From Rhodovastum sp963709085 (GTDB taxonomy: Bacteria > Pseudomonadota > Alphaproteobacteria > Acetobacterales > Acetobacteraceae), in the NCBI GenBank assembly GCA_963709085.1, contig CAVPVB010000007.1:62001-126000 (forward strand): DNA of 64,000 nucleotides, in the 5' to 3' direction. A program made the position numbers and the translations under genes. How positions within the stretch are numbered: position 1 is the stretch's first letter; every line of letters begins with the position of its first letter. The notes beneath the pieces are model-generated. The model ran no database searches. It worked only from the letters and a program-made list of their open reading frames with translations, and was not told the origin of the DNA. Shown one piece after another: positions 17,022 through 26,729 of the stretch.

Positions 17022-17285
17022 CTATTGGCCGCCTCCGGCGCCGCCTTCACGCTGGCTCCAGTCATAGGCGAGCATCGGGTGATCCTTCCGCCCGAAGCTG
17101 TCGTCGGTGATGATCTGGCTGTTATTCAGCCCGCAGCGGCCGATATCGGCGGTTTCCCGGGCCAGTCCGGAACCGCAGCTCGTGTCCATCAGCCCCGGCG
17201 ACAGACCGACATCGGCGAAGGCCGGGATGGCAATCACCATACCAAGGGCCGCAGCGCTGGCGAGAACGGTGGTGCGCATATTCAT
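17022..17285 (-). CDS. Small secreted protein of unknown function
   Basis: An 87-residue protein with a clear signal peptide (MNMRTTVLASAAALGMVIAIPAFA, cleavage after AFA) and a mature part of about 63 residues with two cysteines (TSCGSG and GRCGLN) that could form one disulfide. I do not recognise a family. Its start is well supported by AAAGGGG a few bases upstream (minus strand). A small hairpin, CCGGC...GCCGG at about 17302-17318, lies in its 5' untranslated region. Confidence 0.6.
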   Translation of the reverse strand: MNMRTTVLASAAALGMVIAIPAFADVGLSPGLMDTSCGSGLARETADIGRCGLNNSQIITDDSFGRKDHPMLAYDWSQREGGAGGGQ

Positions 17286-17591
17286 GTTCCCCTTTTATTA
17301 TCCGGCATTAAGCGCCGGAATACTTAGATGGCGAATACGGTCCCCTAACGATGAACCGCACCCCGCTCCGCCTTGCCGGCGTGGCTTCATCTACCATCGG
17401 GGAAGGAACTGGGAACTCCTTCGCGAATGCACAATCCGGCGGTCTTCACGAGTTTGTGCTCAAGATGGAAGAAATAATATTTCTTTATTCGCCAATGCCG
17501 CAAATGACCGGCTGGCAATGATCCGGCCTGCCATTGCGGCGCATCGGGTTGCGCCGCCGATTTCGGGCGTCCGGAGGGGGCAAGCGGAGTT
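17286..17591. other. 306-bp intergenic region, probable promoter region of the small secreted protein
   Basis: No open frame with coding character was found. The region holds the CCGGCATTAAGCGCCGG hairpin near the start of the secreted-protein gene, and an AT-rich patch at 17463-17490 (GAAGAAATAATATTTCTTTATTC), unusual in this GC-rich window, which could be part of a promoter. The RND pump gene ends at its right edge. Confidence 0.4.
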
Positions 17592-20500
17592 TCAGTCGGC
17601 CGTCGCCTCCATTTTCCCGGCGAGCGCGGGCAGGCGGCGGGCGCGGTTTGGTGCCAGGAAGCGCTGCAGGCGCTCGAGGTACAGGTAGATGACCGGCGTG
17701 GTGTAGAGCGTCAGGATCTGGCTCAGCGCCAGCCCGCCGACCATGGCGAAGCCGAGCGGGCGGCGCAGTTCCGAGCCGGCGCCGGTGCCCAGCATCAGCG
17801 GCAGACCGGACAGCAGGGCGGCCATCGTGGTCATCAGGATCGGCCGGAAGCGCAGCAGGCAGGCCTGGCGGATGGCATTCAGCGCTGTCTCGCCGTCGCG
17901 CCGTTCGGCGGTGATGGCGAAGTCCACCATCATGATGCCGTTCTTCTTGACGATGCCGATCAGCAGGATGATGCCGATCAGCGCGATCACCGAAAGATCA
18001 TAGCCCGCCGCCATCAGGATCAGCAGCGCGCCGACGCCGGCGGAGGGCAGGGTGGACAGAATGGTCAGCGGCAGGATGTAGCTTTCGTACAGGATGCCCA
18101 GGATGATGTAGACGGCGATCAGCGCCGCCGCGATCAGATAAGGCTGGCCGGCGAGCGATGCCTGGAATGCCTGTGCGGTGCCCTGGAAGCTGCTGTTCAG
18201 CGTGATCGGCGTCTGCAGTTGGCTCATCGCCGCGGTGATGGCATCGACCGCCTGACCGATCGCCGCTCCCTGGGCGAGGTTGAACGAAATCGTCACCGCC
18301 GGGAACTGGCTCTGGTGGTTGACCGATAGCGGTCCCGTGCGGGTGGTATCGATCTTGACGAAGGTGGAGAGCGGCACCGCCTGGCCGCTGCTGGAGGTGA
18401 TGAACAGCTTGTCCAGCACCGACAGATTCTGCTGCTGATCCGGCAGCACCTCCATGATGAGATGATAGGTGTTCACCTGGGTGAAATACTGGGTCACCTG
18501 CCGCTGGCCGAGCGCGTCGTACAGCGTGTCGTCGATCACCTGCGGCTGGATGCCAAAGCGCGCGGCGGCGTCACGGTCGATGGTGAGCACGGCGGTGGTG
18601 CCGTTGTTGAGCTGGTCGGTCGCCACGTCGCGCAGCATCGGCAGGGCGATCAGCTTATCGAAGATTTTCGGCGCCCAGGCGTAGAGTTCGGCGGCGTCGG
18701 CATCCTGCAGGGTGAACTGGTAGAGCGTCTTGGTCGGGCGGGCGCCGACGCGCACATCCTGGGCGGCCTGCAGGAAAAGCTGGACGCCCTCCAGCTTCGC
18801 CAGTTCCGGGCGGAGCCGGGCGATCACCTGCTGGGCGGTGCTGTGCCGTTCGGCGAACGGCTTGAGGGTGATGAAGTAACGGGCGTTGTTGCCGGGCTGC
18901 CCGCCGGAGCCCGCGCCCACGAAGCCGGAATAGGCGGCGATATCGGGGTCGGCCAGCAGCACCTCGCCGAGCTTCTGGTTCAGCCGCACCATCTCGGTGA
19001 ACGAGGCATCCTGCGCCGCCTCCGAAATGCCGATCAGCAGCCCGTTATCCTGCTCGGGGAAGAACCCCTTGGGAATGATGATGTAGAGATAGACCGTGAG
19101 CGACACGGTGGCGAGGAAGGTCAGCAGGACGATGAAGTTATGCTTCAGCGCGATGTCGAGGGTGCGGCGGTAACCGCCGACCAGCAGCTCGAACATCCGT
19201 TCGACCGCCCGGTACAGCAGGCCGTGCGGGCCGCGGTCGTGGTGCAGGAAGCGCGAGCACATCATCGGCGTGAGCGTCAGCGACACGATGGCCGACACCA
19301 GCACGGCGATGCTGACGGTCACGGCGAATTCGCGAAACAGCCGGCCGACAATGCCGCTCATCAGCAGCAGCGGGATGAACACCGCAATCAGCGAGGCGCT
19401 GATCGAGACGATGGTAAAGCCGATCTCGCCCGCCCCCTTGATGGCGGCTTCCATCGGCTGCATGCCCGCCTCCATGTGCCGGTAGATGTTCTCCAGCATC
19501 ACGATGGCATCGTCGATCACGAACCCGACCGCGATGGTCAGCGCCATCAGCGACAGGTTATCGAGGCTGTAGCCCAGCACATACATGACCGCAAAGGTGC
19601 CGAGCAGCGCGATCGGCACGGTCACGCCGGGGATGATGGTGGCCCAGACATTGCGCAGGAACAGGAAGATCACCATCACCACCAGCGCGATCGACAGCGT
19701 CAGGGTGAACTGCACCTCGTTGACCGAGGCGCGGATGGTCTGCGTGCGGTCCATCACCTGGGTCACCTTCACCGCCGGCGGGATGGCGGCCATCAGCCGC
19801 GGCATCGCCGCCTTGATGCGCTCGACGGTGTCGATGACGTTGGCATCCGGCTGCTTGAAAATCACCAGCAGCACCGCCGGCTTGTTGTTCTCGAAGCCGG
19901 ATTGCAGCACGTTCTCGGCCGCGTCCACCGCGCGGCCGATATCGCGCACCCGCACCGGCGCGCCGTTGCGGTAGGCGATCACCAGATCGTTGTAGTCGCG
20001 GGCTTTGGTCAACTGGTCGTTGGCATAGAGGGTGAAGCTGCGCCGCGCGCCATCCACCGTGCCCTTCGGTGCGTTCACGGTCGCGTTCTGCAGCGACAGC
20101 CGGGCGTCCTCCAGGGTCAGCCCCATGGCGGCCAGGCGGGCCGGGTCGATCTGCACCCGCACGGCGCGCTTGCGCTCGCCGCCGATGAATACCTGCGACA
20201 CGCCGGCGATCTGGCTGATCTGCTGGGCCAGGATGTTGTCGGCGTAGTCGTCCGCCTCGATCATCGGCACCTGGTCGGACTGCACCGCATAGATCACGAT
20301 CGGGCTGTCCGACGGGTTGACCTTCCAGAAGGTCGGCGGCTGCGGCAGGTTCTTGGGCAAGGCGCCCTGCGCCGCCGTCAGCATCGCCTGCACGTCGAGC
20401 GCCGCGGCATCGATCGGGCGGTTGAGGTCGAACTGAATGGTGATCGAGCTCAGGCCCAGGACGGAGACCGAGGTCATCTGCGCGACCCCGGGAATCTGCG

Positions 20501-20714
20501 CGAACTGGCGTTCCAGCGGCTGTGCCACCGCGGTCGCCATGGTCTCCGGGCTGGCGCCGGGGAACTTGGCCTGCACGTTGATGGTGGGGAATTCCACCCG
20601 CGGCAGCGGCGCCACCGGCAGCAGCGGATAGGCGGCGATCCCGACCAGCAAAATCGCCGCCATCAGCAGCGAGGTTCCGATCGGCCGGCGGATGAAGGGG
20701 GTGGAGATGCTCAT
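17592..20714 (-). CDS. RND multidrug efflux transporter (MdtB/MdtC/AcrB-type)
   Basis: A 1040-residue inner-membrane pump of the HAE1 group. STPFIRRPIGTSLLMAAILLVG is the first helix, and GASPETMATAVAQPLERQ is the conserved porter-domain start. GFVIDDAIVMLENIYRH in helix 4 carries the paired Asp residues of the proton relay. The sequence is closest in style to MdtC (PLPRVEFPTINVQAKFPG and TFWKVNPSDSPI). The adaptor gene lies just upstream with 43 bases between. No regulator or outer-membrane channel gene is adjacent. The full length is uninterrupted. Confidence 0.92.
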   Translation of the reverse strand: MSISTPFIRRPIGTSLLMAAILLVGIAAYPLLPVAPLPRVEFPTINVQAKFPGASPETMATAVAQPLERQFAQIPGVAQMTSVSVLGLSSITIQFDLNRPIDAAALDVQAMLTAAQGALPKNLPQPPTFWKVNPSDSPIVIYAVQSDQVPMIEADDYADNILAQQISQIAGVSQVFIGGERKRAVRVQIDPARLAAMGLTLEDARLSLQNATVNAPKGTVDGARRSFTLYANDQLTKARDYNDLVIAYRNGAPVRVRDIGRAVDAAENVLQSGFENNKPAVLLVIFKQPDANVIDTVERIKAAMPRLMAAIPPAVKVTQVMDRTQTIRASVNEVQFTLTLSIALVVMVIFLFLRNVWATIIPGVTVPIALLGTFAVMYVLGYSLDNLSLMALTIAVGFVIDDAIVMLENIYRHMEAGMQPMEAAIKGAGEIGFTIVSISASLIAVFIPLLLMSGIVGRLFREFAVTVSIAVLVSAIVSLTLTPMMCSRFLHHDRGPHGLLYRAVERMFELLVGGYRRTLDIALKHNFIVLLTFLATVSLTVYLYIIIPKGFFPEQDNGLLIGISEAAQDASFTEMVRLNQKLGEVLLADPDIAAYSGFVGAGSGGQPGNNARYFITLKPFAERHSTAQQVIARLRPELAKLEGVQLFLQAAQDVRVGARPTKTLYQFTLQDADAAELYAWAPKIFDKLIALPMLRDVATDQLNNGTTAVLTIDRDAAARFGIQPQVIDDTLYDALGQRQVTQYFTQVNTYHLIMEVLPDQQQNLSVLDKLFITSSSGQAVPLSTFVKIDTTRTGPLSVNHQSQFPAVTISFNLAQGAAIGQAVDAITAAMSQLQTPITLNSSFQGTAQAFQASLAGQPYLIAAALIAVYIILGILYESYILPLTILSTLPSAGVGALLILMAAGYDLSVIALIGIILLIGIVKKNGIMMVDFAITAERRDGETALNAIRQACLLRFRPILMTTMAALLSGLPLMLGTGAGSELRRPLGFAMVGGLALSQILTLYTTPVIYLYLERLQRFLAPNRARRLPALAGKMEATAD

Positions 20715-20757
20715 GCGCCGATCTGCCTCATCCGAATTCCGGCTCAGCTCGCCGGGG

Positions 20758-21903
20758 TCAGCTGGCGGGCCGGGACTGGATCACCGCCACGCGGGTGCCG
20801 TTCTCCAGCCGCGACATGCCGGCGACGGCGACGCGGGCGCCGTCGTCCAGCCCCTTGGTGATCACCACGCTCTGCCCATCGTCCTGGCCGATCTCGACCG
20901 GCTGCACGGTGACGGTGGAATCGGGCGTCAGCAGGAACACGTAAAGGTTGGACTGGCCGCGCTGCACCGCGATGGAGGGCACGGTCAGGACATTCTTCTG
21001 CACATCCACCTGCAGCCGGGCATTGACGAACTGGCCGGGCCACAGCCGTTCGTCCTTGTTCGGAAACACCGCCTTCAGCCTGATGGTGCCGGTCGCCGGG
21101 TCGAGCGCGTTGTCGATGGTCAGCAACTCGCCCTGGCCCAGCAGCGTGCTGTCATCCGGGGTATAGGCGAACACGGTCAGCTTGCCGCCGGCCATCGCCG
21201 CCTGGATGCGCGGCAGCGCATCCTGCGGCAGGGTGAACAGCACGCCGATCGGGCGGATCTGGGTGACCGAGACCAGGCCGCCGGGGGAAAGGTCGCTGGC
21301 GCGGACGAAATTGCCCGGGTCCACCTGGCGCAGCCCGACCCTTCCGTCGAACGGCGCAGTGATGGTGCAGAATTCGAGGTTGAGCTGGGCCGCCGCGATG
21401 GCGGCATCGTCCCCCACCAGGGTGGCGCTGATCTGGCCCACCAGCGCGGTCTGGGTATCGAGCTGCTGGCGCGAGGCGAAGTCGCTGCGCACCAGCGACT
21501 GGGTGCGGGCGAGGTCGCGCTTCGCGTTCTCCAACTGTACCTGATCGTAGGTCTTCTTGGCCAAAGCCTGAGCCAGGGTGGCCGCGTAGGGGCGCGGATC
21601 GATCAGCGTCAGCCGGTCGCCGCGCTTCACCTCCTGGCCCTCGGTGAAGAACACCTGCTCCAGCGTGCCATCCACCCGCGAGCGGATCACCACCGATTGC
21701 AGCGCCTGCACGGTGCCGATATTGCGCAGCAGGATCGGCACGTCCTGGCGCATCACCGCGGCCACGGTCACCGGCACGCCGCCGCCAGCCGCCGGCTGCG
21801 CCGCCGCCGGCGGCTGCAGCGCGACCATTCCGAGCAGCACGGCGCCCGCCAGGCGCAAGGCCTGTTTCCTCAGGTCAGCCATTTTCAAGCGTGCCATCGG
21901 CAT
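20758..21903 (-). CDS. RND efflux periplasmic adaptor (membrane fusion protein)
   Basis: About 381 residues. A hydrophobic N-terminal segment (ALRLAGAVLLGMVALQPPAAA) is followed by the adaptor core: GTVQALQSVVIRSRVDGTLEQVFFTEGQEVKRGDRL (first biotinyl-lipoyl half), a helical hairpin rich in Gln/Leu, and CTITAPFDGRVGLRQVDPGNFV (second half). The MdtA/AcrA family links the RND pump to an outer-membrane channel. Several Met codons (21933, 21903, 21897, 21882) could start it and none has a strong ribosome site; I chose 21903. It is probably cotranscribed with the pump gene. Confidence 0.88.
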   Translation of the reverse strand: MPMARLKMADLRKQALRLAGAVLLGMVALQPPAAAQPAAGGGVPVTVAAVMRQDVPILLRNIGTVQALQSVVIRSRVDGTLEQVFFTEGQEVKRGDRLTLIDPRPYAATLAQALAKKTYDQVQLENAKRDLARTQSLVRSDFASRQQLDTQTALVGQISATLVGDDAAIAAAQLNLEFCTITAPFDGRVGLRQVDPGNFVRASDLSPGGLVSVTQIRPIGVLFTLPQDALPRIQAAMAGGKLTVFAYTPDDSTLLGQGELLTIDNALDPATGTIRLKAVFPNKDERLWPGQFVNARLQVDVQKNVLTVPSIAVQRGQSNLYVFLLTPDSTVTVQPVEIGQDDGQSVVITKGLDDGARVAVAGMSRLENGTRVAVIQSRPAS

Positions 21904-22028
21904 AATTTCTGGTGCAGCAAGGGAATGGCCCATGATGGGATCAATCTGCCTGCTGTAACCTGAACCTGGGCTGAACGCGCCCGGCGGTTTTGTATCATGG
22001 GGCAAAGTTCCCGGCGGTGCTGCGCCGG

Positions 22029-22979
22029 TCACTCGTCCTTGCGCGGGCGGGACAGCAGTTGGTCCATCGCCTGCAGCAGCGTCAGCCGGCCGGTGACCAC
22101 CCCGGCCACGGCGGCGCAGACCGGCAGTTCGGCGCCGACCTGCCCGGCCCGCGCCACCAGCGCCGGCGCGGTCGCCACCCCTTCCGTGACCGCGTTGCGC
22201 CGGCCCAGCACATGTTCCAGCCGCTCGCCGCGGCCGAGCGCGAAGCCGAGGCTGAAATTGCGGCTGGATGTGCCGGCGCAGGTCAGCATCAGGTCGCCCA
22301 GGCCGGAAAGACCCGCCACCGTGTCGGCCCGGCCCCCCAACGCCACCGCCAGGCGCGCCAGCTCGGCGAGCCCCCTGGTGACCAGGGCGGCGCGGGCGTT
22401 CTCGCCCAGGCCGGCACCGATCACCGCCCCGGCGGCGATCGCCACCACGTTCTTGGCCGCCCCGCCGACCTGCGCGCCCACCGGGTCGTCATTGCCATAA
22501 ATGCGGAAGGACGGCGTGCCCAGCGCGGCGGCCACCGCCTCGCGCACCGCCGCCGCGCTGGCCGCGGCGACCGTGGCGGCGGGCAGGCCGGCGGCGATCT
22601 CATGGGCGAAGTTGGGGCCGCTGAGCACCGCGGCGGGGCGGCCGGGCTGCGCCTCGGCGAGCACTTCCAGCGGCAGATAACGGCTGCCCGATTCGACGCC
22701 TTTGGCGCAGACCACCAGCGGGCCGCCCGGCGGCAGCCGCCCCGCCACCTCCCGCATATGCTGCAGCGGCACGGCCACCAGGACCAGAGCGGCGGCGGGC
22801 AGATCGCCGGTGACCTGCACCGCGTCGGGCAGATGGAAGCCGGGCAGGCGGGGGTTCTCGCGCGTCGCCAGCCGCGCCGGGTCGCGCGCCCACAGCACGA
22901 CGGACCGCCCGGCCCGGGCGGCCTGGATGGCCAGCGCGGTACCCCAGGCACCAGCGCCCACCACGGCCAGATCACTCAT
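22029..22979 (-). CDS. gpsA: NAD(P)H-dependent glycerol-3-phosphate dehydrogenase
   Basis: A 316-residue enzyme that makes sn-glycerol-3-phosphate for phospholipids. The N-terminal LAVVGAGAWGTALAIQAARAG binds the nucleotide; GPNFAHEIAAGLPAATV, GGAAKNVVAIAAGAVIG (catalytic Lys) and AGLSGLGDLMLTC are family motifs. I use the ATG at 22979; the extra codons to 22985 would start with TTG. The start overlaps the end of rlmJ, so the two genes are coupled. Confidence 0.93.
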   Translation of the reverse strand: MSDLAVVGAGAWGTALAIQAARAGRSVVLWARDPARLATRENPRLPGFHLPDAVQVTGDLPAAALVLVAVPLQHMREVAGRLPPGGPLVVCAKGVESGSRYLPLEVLAEAQPGRPAAVLSGPNFAHEIAAGLPAATVAAASAAAVREAVAAALGTPSFRIYGNDDPVGAQVGGAAKNVVAIAAGAVIGAGLGENARAALVTRGLAELARLAVALGGRADTVAGLSGLGDLMLTCAGTSSRNFSLGFALGRGERLEHVLGRRNAVTEGVATAPALVARAGQVGAELPVCAAVAGVVTGRLTLLQAMDQLLSRPRKDE

Positions 22980-23793
22980 CGGCAATACGCTCCACCGCGA
23001 ATCCCTGCCCCGCCTCGCCGGTGCCCAGCCGCGCCAGCAGCGCGGCCAGGATCGGCTCGGCCGCCGCGGTAAAGCCGAAAGGCGGGTTCACCACCAGCAG
23101 CCCGCATCCGTTCAGCCGCGCCGCATCGAGCGGCTCACGCAGCCAGAGTTCGGCCGCCACGATGTCACGCAGGCCGCTATCGCGCAGGGCGAGGCGAAAA
23201 GCGCGCACCGGGGCGCGGTGCTTGATCGGGTACCAGGCGGCGAACACCCCGGTGGGAAACCGGGCATGGCCGCGCGCGAGGCCGGCGGCGAGGCTGGAAA
23301 ATTCGTCCGTCGCCTCGTAGGGCGGGTCGATCAGCACCAGCGCCCGGCGCAGCCCGCCCGGTGGCGGCAGCAGACCGCCCAGTGCCTCCCAGGCATCCCG
23401 CCGGTGTACGGACGTTTTGCCGCCGGCCATGGTGACGCGCAGGGTGGCGTGGTCCTCCGGGTGCAACTCGCAGCAGGTCAGCCAGTCCTGCGGGCGCAGC
23501 ATCGCCTCGATCAGCACCGGTGAGCCGGGGTAAAGGCCGCAATCGCGCACCAGCGACACATAATCGGCGAGCGCCTCTGGCGGGTCGTCGAGCAGGCGGG
23601 CGATGCCGGCGCGCCACTCGCCGGTGCGTTCGGCCGGGCCGGCGGACAAATCATAGCGGCCGGCGCCGGCATGGGTGTCCAGCACGAACAGGCCGGCCGG
23701 CTTGCGCTGCAGGGCGCGCAGCAGCCAGACCAGCAGCGCGTGCTTCATGCAGTCGCCAAAATTGCCGGCGTGGAAGGCGTGCCGGTAGTTCAT
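22972..23793 (-). CDS. rlmJ: 23S rRNA (adenine-2030-N6)-methyltransferase
   Basis: A 273-residue protein matching RlmJ from the first residue: MNYRHAFHAGNFGDCMKHALL, then FVLDTHAGAGRYDL (SAM motif) and LVLIDPPYE (catalytic DPPY element of N6-adenine methyltransferases). The length is typical. It lies between tsaD (26 bases upstream) and gpsA (overlapping), a run of minus-strand housekeeping genes. Confidence 0.92.
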   Translation of the reverse strand: MNYRHAFHAGNFGDCMKHALLVWLLRALQRKPAGLFVLDTHAGAGRYDLSAGPAERTGEWRAGIARLLDDPPEALADYVSLVRDCGLYPGSPVLIEAMLRPQDWLTCCELHPEDHATLRVTMAGGKTSVHRRDAWEALGGLLPPPGGLRRALVLIDPPYEATDEFSSLAAGLARGHARFPTGVFAAWYPIKHRAPVRAFRLALRDSGLRDIVAAELWLREPLDAARLNGCGLLVVNPPFGFTAAAEPILAALLARLGTGEAGQGFAVERIADE

Positions 23794-23818
23794 AATGCGT
23801 CCTTCATCCGCGCAGCCT

Positions 23819-24907
23819 TTAGCATGTCAACGCCAAGTCGGGGGCCATGTCGGGCGCATCGAGCGGCCAGCGCGGCCGTGGCGCATGGTCGAGCGGGGAC
23901 ATGGCCCCGGCGCGCAGGCGCTCCAGCCCGGCCCAGGCGACCATCACCGCGTTGTCGCCGCACAGGCGCAGCGGCGGAGCGGCAAAGCCGAAGCCGCGCG
24001 ATGCCGCCGCCCGCTGCAGCGCCGCGCGCACCGCCTGGTTGGCGGCGACGCCGCCGGCGACCACCAGCAGCCGCCCCTCAGGGTTGCGCTGGCTGAATGC
24101 CGCCAGTGCGTGCGCCGCGCGGTCGGCCATCACCTCGGCCACCGCATGCTGGAACGAGGCGGCGATATCGGCGGCATCGCGCCCGGGCAGCGGGCCGGAC
24201 GGATAGGCGGCCACCACCTGCGCCACCGCCGTCTTGAGGCCGGAGAAGCTGAAATCGCAGCCCGGCCGGCCGCGCAGCGGGCGCGGGAAGGCAAACCGGC
24301 CGGCATCCCCCTCGGTCGCCAGCCGTTCCAGCGCCGGGCCGCCGGGCCAGCCCAGGCCGAGCATTTTCGCCACCTTGTCGAACGCCTCGCCGACCGCGTC
24401 GTCGATCGTGGTGCCGAGCCGCACATAGCGGCCCAGCGCCTCGACCGCCACGCACTGGCAGTGCCCGCCGGACAGCAGCAGCAGCAAATAGGGGAACGGC
24501 GCCCCGCCTTCCACCAGCCCCGGCAGACGCGGCGTCAGCGCATGCGCCTCCAGGTGGTTCACCGCCACGAAGGGCAGATCATGGGCCAGCGCGATGCCCT
24601 TGGCGAAGCTGCTGCCGACGATCAGCCCGCCGATCAGCCCCGGCCCGCTGCTCGCCGCCACGCCGCCCAACCCGGCGTAACGCAGCCCCGCGCGGCCCAT
24701 CACCTCGTCCATCAGCCCAGGCAGGTGCGCCAGATGGGCGCGGGCGGCGATCTCGGGCACCACGCCGCCATAGCGCGCATGCGCGGACTGGCTGAGCACC
24801 GCCTCGGCCAGGATGGTCCCGTCCGGGGCCAGCACCGCCGTCGCGGTCTCGTCGCAGGAACTCTCCACTGCGACAACGGGCCTTGACACTCCATTGCCCT
24901 CCAGCAT
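23819..24907 (-). CDS. tsaD: tRNA N6-adenosine threonylcarbamoyltransferase
   Basis: A 362-residue ASKHA-fold protein for t6A37 tRNA modification. It has VVAVESSCDETATAVL at the N-terminus, the metal site ARAHLAHLPGL (HxxxH), HLEAHALTPRL, and LLLSGGHCQCVAV. The length is slightly above the usual 340. I use the ATG at 24907; the five-codon extension begins with TTG. It is divergent from hemC with 45 bases between the starts. Confidence 0.93.
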   Translation of the reverse strand: MLEGNGVSRPVVAVESSCDETATAVLAPDGTILAEAVLSQSAHARYGGVVPEIAARAHLAHLPGLMDEVMGRAGLRYAGLGGVAASSGPGLIGGLIVGSSFAKGIALAHDLPFVAVNHLEAHALTPRLPGLVEGGAPFPYLLLLLSGGHCQCVAVEALGRYVRLGTTIDDAVGEAFDKVAKMLGLGWPGGPALERLATEGDAGRFAFPRPLRGRPGCDFSFSGLKTAVAQVVAAYPSGPLPGRDAADIAASFQHAVAEVMADRAAHALAAFSQRNPEGRLLVVAGGVAANQAVRAALQRAAASRGFGFAAPPLRLCGDNAVMVAWAGLERLRAGAMSPLDHAPRPRWPLDAPDMAPDLALTC

Positions 24908-24952
24908 TACACAAGCTTCCAATCGGTCATGGCTCGGTTCTAGGATAGGTTA

Positions 24953-26014
24953 ATGGACGACGTCCCTTCCGTCGCGCGGCCTGCCGCGCATCCTGAACCG
25001 GCCCAGGGGTCCGGTGCGGGTGAATCTCCCCGGGTGCAGGTCAAGCCGCACACGCACGACCTGCCGTTGCGGGTCGGCACCCGCGGCTCGCCGCTGGCAC
25101 TGGTGCAGACCCGCGCCTTCATGGCGACGCTGCGCGAGGTCTGCCCCGGCCTGCGCGCCGCAGATGTGCTGCAGGAGCACATCATCAAGACCACCGGCGA
25201 TATCAGCCAGGCCAGCGGCCAGCGGCTGGCCGATATCGGTGGCAAGGGGCTGTGGGCCAAGGAAATCCACGAGGCCCTGCTGGACCGCCGCATCGACCTC
25301 GCGGTGCACAGCCTGAAGGACCTCGAGACCGAGCTGCCGCCGGGCATCGTGCTGGCCGCCACGCTCAAGCGCGAGGACAACCGCGACGCGCTGATCCTCG
25401 GCAAGGCCTGCGGCCCGGCCGACCCGGCGAACCCGCTGGCGGCGCTGCCGCAGGGCGCGGTGATCGGGTCGAGCTCGGTACGCCGGCAGTCGCAATTGCT
25501 GCATGCGCGGCCGGACCTCACGGTCACCACCCTGCGCGGCAACGTGCAGACAAGGTTGGACAAAATCAGCGACGGAGCGTTCGACGCGACGCTGCTGGCG
25601 CTGGCCGGCATGCGCCGCCTCGGGCTCGAGCAGCACGCCTCGGTGGTGCTGAACCACGACGTGCTGCTGCCGGCGGCCTGCCAGGGCATCGTCGGCGTGA
25701 CCGCGCGCGCGGACGATCCCGGCCTGCTCGAGCTGCTGGCGGCGATCGAGGACAAGGCGGCGCGCGCGGAGGCGGAAGCCGAGCGCGCCCTGCTCGGCGA
25801 GCTGGACGGCACCTGCCGCACGCCGATCGGCGCCTATGCCCGGTTCGATCCGGCCACCGGCGAGTTGCACGTCACCGGCCTGGTGGCGCGCGCCGACGGC
25901 AGCTTCCTGCTCAAACTGACCCTGAGCGGGACGCAGGCGGACGCCGCGCAGATCGGCCGGGAGCTCGGCCGCAACCTGCGCGCCGGCAGCCCGGCCGACA
26001 TCTTCGCCGGATGA
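24953..26014 (+). CDS. hemC: Porphobilinogen deaminase (hydroxymethylbilane synthase)
   Basis: A 353-residue enzyme of tetrapyrrole synthesis, polymerising four porphobilinogens. Motifs are LRVGTRGSPLALVQT, KTTGDI, GGKGLWAKEI, DLAVHSLKDLE, SSVRRQSQLL and LRGNVQTRLDK; the dipyrromethane cofactor Cys is in LDGTCRTPIGAYA. There is an N-terminal extension of about 35 Pro/Ala-rich residues before the catalytic domain, so translation could begin later, but no better start codon is obvious. hemD follows after 25 bases. Confidence 0.94.
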   Translation: MDDVPSVARPAAHPEPAQGSGAGESPRVQVKPHTHDLPLRVGTRGSPLALVQTRAFMATLREVCPGLRAADVLQEHIIKTTGDISQASGQRLADIGGKGLWAKEIHEALLDRRIDLAVHSLKDLETELPPGIVLAATLKREDNRDALILGKACGPADPANPLAALPQGAVIGSSSVRRQSQLLHARPDLTVTTLRGNVQTRLDKISDGAFDATLLALAGMRRLGLEQHASVVLNHDVLLPAACQGIVGVTARADDPGLLELLAAIEDKAARAEAEAERALLGELDGTCRTPIGAYARFDPATGELHVTGLVARADGSFLLKLTLSGTQADAAQIGRELGRNLRAGSPADIFAG

Positions 26015-26039
26015 GCCATCCCGCCCGGCGGCCCTGAGC

Positions 26040-26729
26040 ATGTCGGTTCTGGTGACCCGGCCCCAGCCCGGCGCGGCGGAGACGGCGCGCCGGCTGGTCG
26101 AAATGGGGCGCACGCCGGTGGTAGCACCGGCGATCGAGATCGTGCCGGTTGCCGCCGATCTGCCGCCGCCCGGTGAACTCCAGGCCGTGCTGGTCACCAG
26201 CGGCAACGCTTTCGCGGTGCTGCGCGGGCATTGCGCCCTGCCGCTGCTGGCGGTGGGCGACGCCACCGCGGCGAAGGGGCGGGCGCACGGCTTCTCAATG
26301 GTGCACAGCGCCGGACGTGATGCGGACGCGCTGGCCGAACTGGCGGCGCGGGTCTGCGATCCCGCCGGGCTGCCGCTGCTGCTGGCCAGCCAGGAGGGCG
26401 AGGGGCGCGCCCTGGCTCGGGCGCTGAGCGGGGCCGGATTCACCGTGGTGCACCGCACCGCCTATGCCGCCCGTCCGGTGCCGGCGCTGCCGGAGCCGGC
26501 GGCGGCGGCCTTGCGGGGCGGCGAGGTCACCCATGCGCTCTTCTTTTCCCCGGCCACCGCGCGGGCCTTCGTGGCCGCCGCCGCCGCGTTGCCGGCCGCG
26601 CTGTTCACCCCGATCGACGCCCTGGCGATCTCGCCCGCCGCCGCTGCCGCGCTGGAATCCCTGCCGTGGCACGCCATCCGCGTCGCCGCGGCCCCCAACC
26701 AGGACGAATTGTTAGGGCTTTTGCCATGA
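26040..26729 (+). CDS. hemD: Uroporphyrinogen-III synthase
   Basis: A 229-residue protein closing and inverting hydroxymethylbilane to uroporphyrinogen III. HemD sequences diverge strongly; the N-terminal VLVTRPQPGAAETARRLVEMG, the VLVTSGNAFAVL segment, and THALFFSPATARAFV in the second half are typical. Its place between hemC and the mitofilin-like/hemY pair is the standard alphaproteobacterial order. The stop overlaps the next ATG (26726). Confidence 0.88.
   Translation: MSVLVTRPQPGAAETARRLVEMGRTPVVAPAIEIVPVAADLPPPGELQAVLVTSGNAFAVLRGHCALPLLAVGDATAAKGRAHGFSMVHSAGRDADALAELAARVCDPAGLPLLLASQEGEGRALARALSGAGFTVVHRTAYAARPVPALPEPAAAALRGGEVTHALFFSPATARAFVAAAAALPAALFTPIDALAISPAAAAALESLPWHAIRVAAAPNQDELLGLLP

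Noticed and set aside
18462..20861. 799-codon open frame opposite the RND pump
   Set aside because: It is a GC-driven antisense shadow, rich in His/Arg/Asp/Gly low-complexity sequence; the RND protein on the other strand is a full-length family match.
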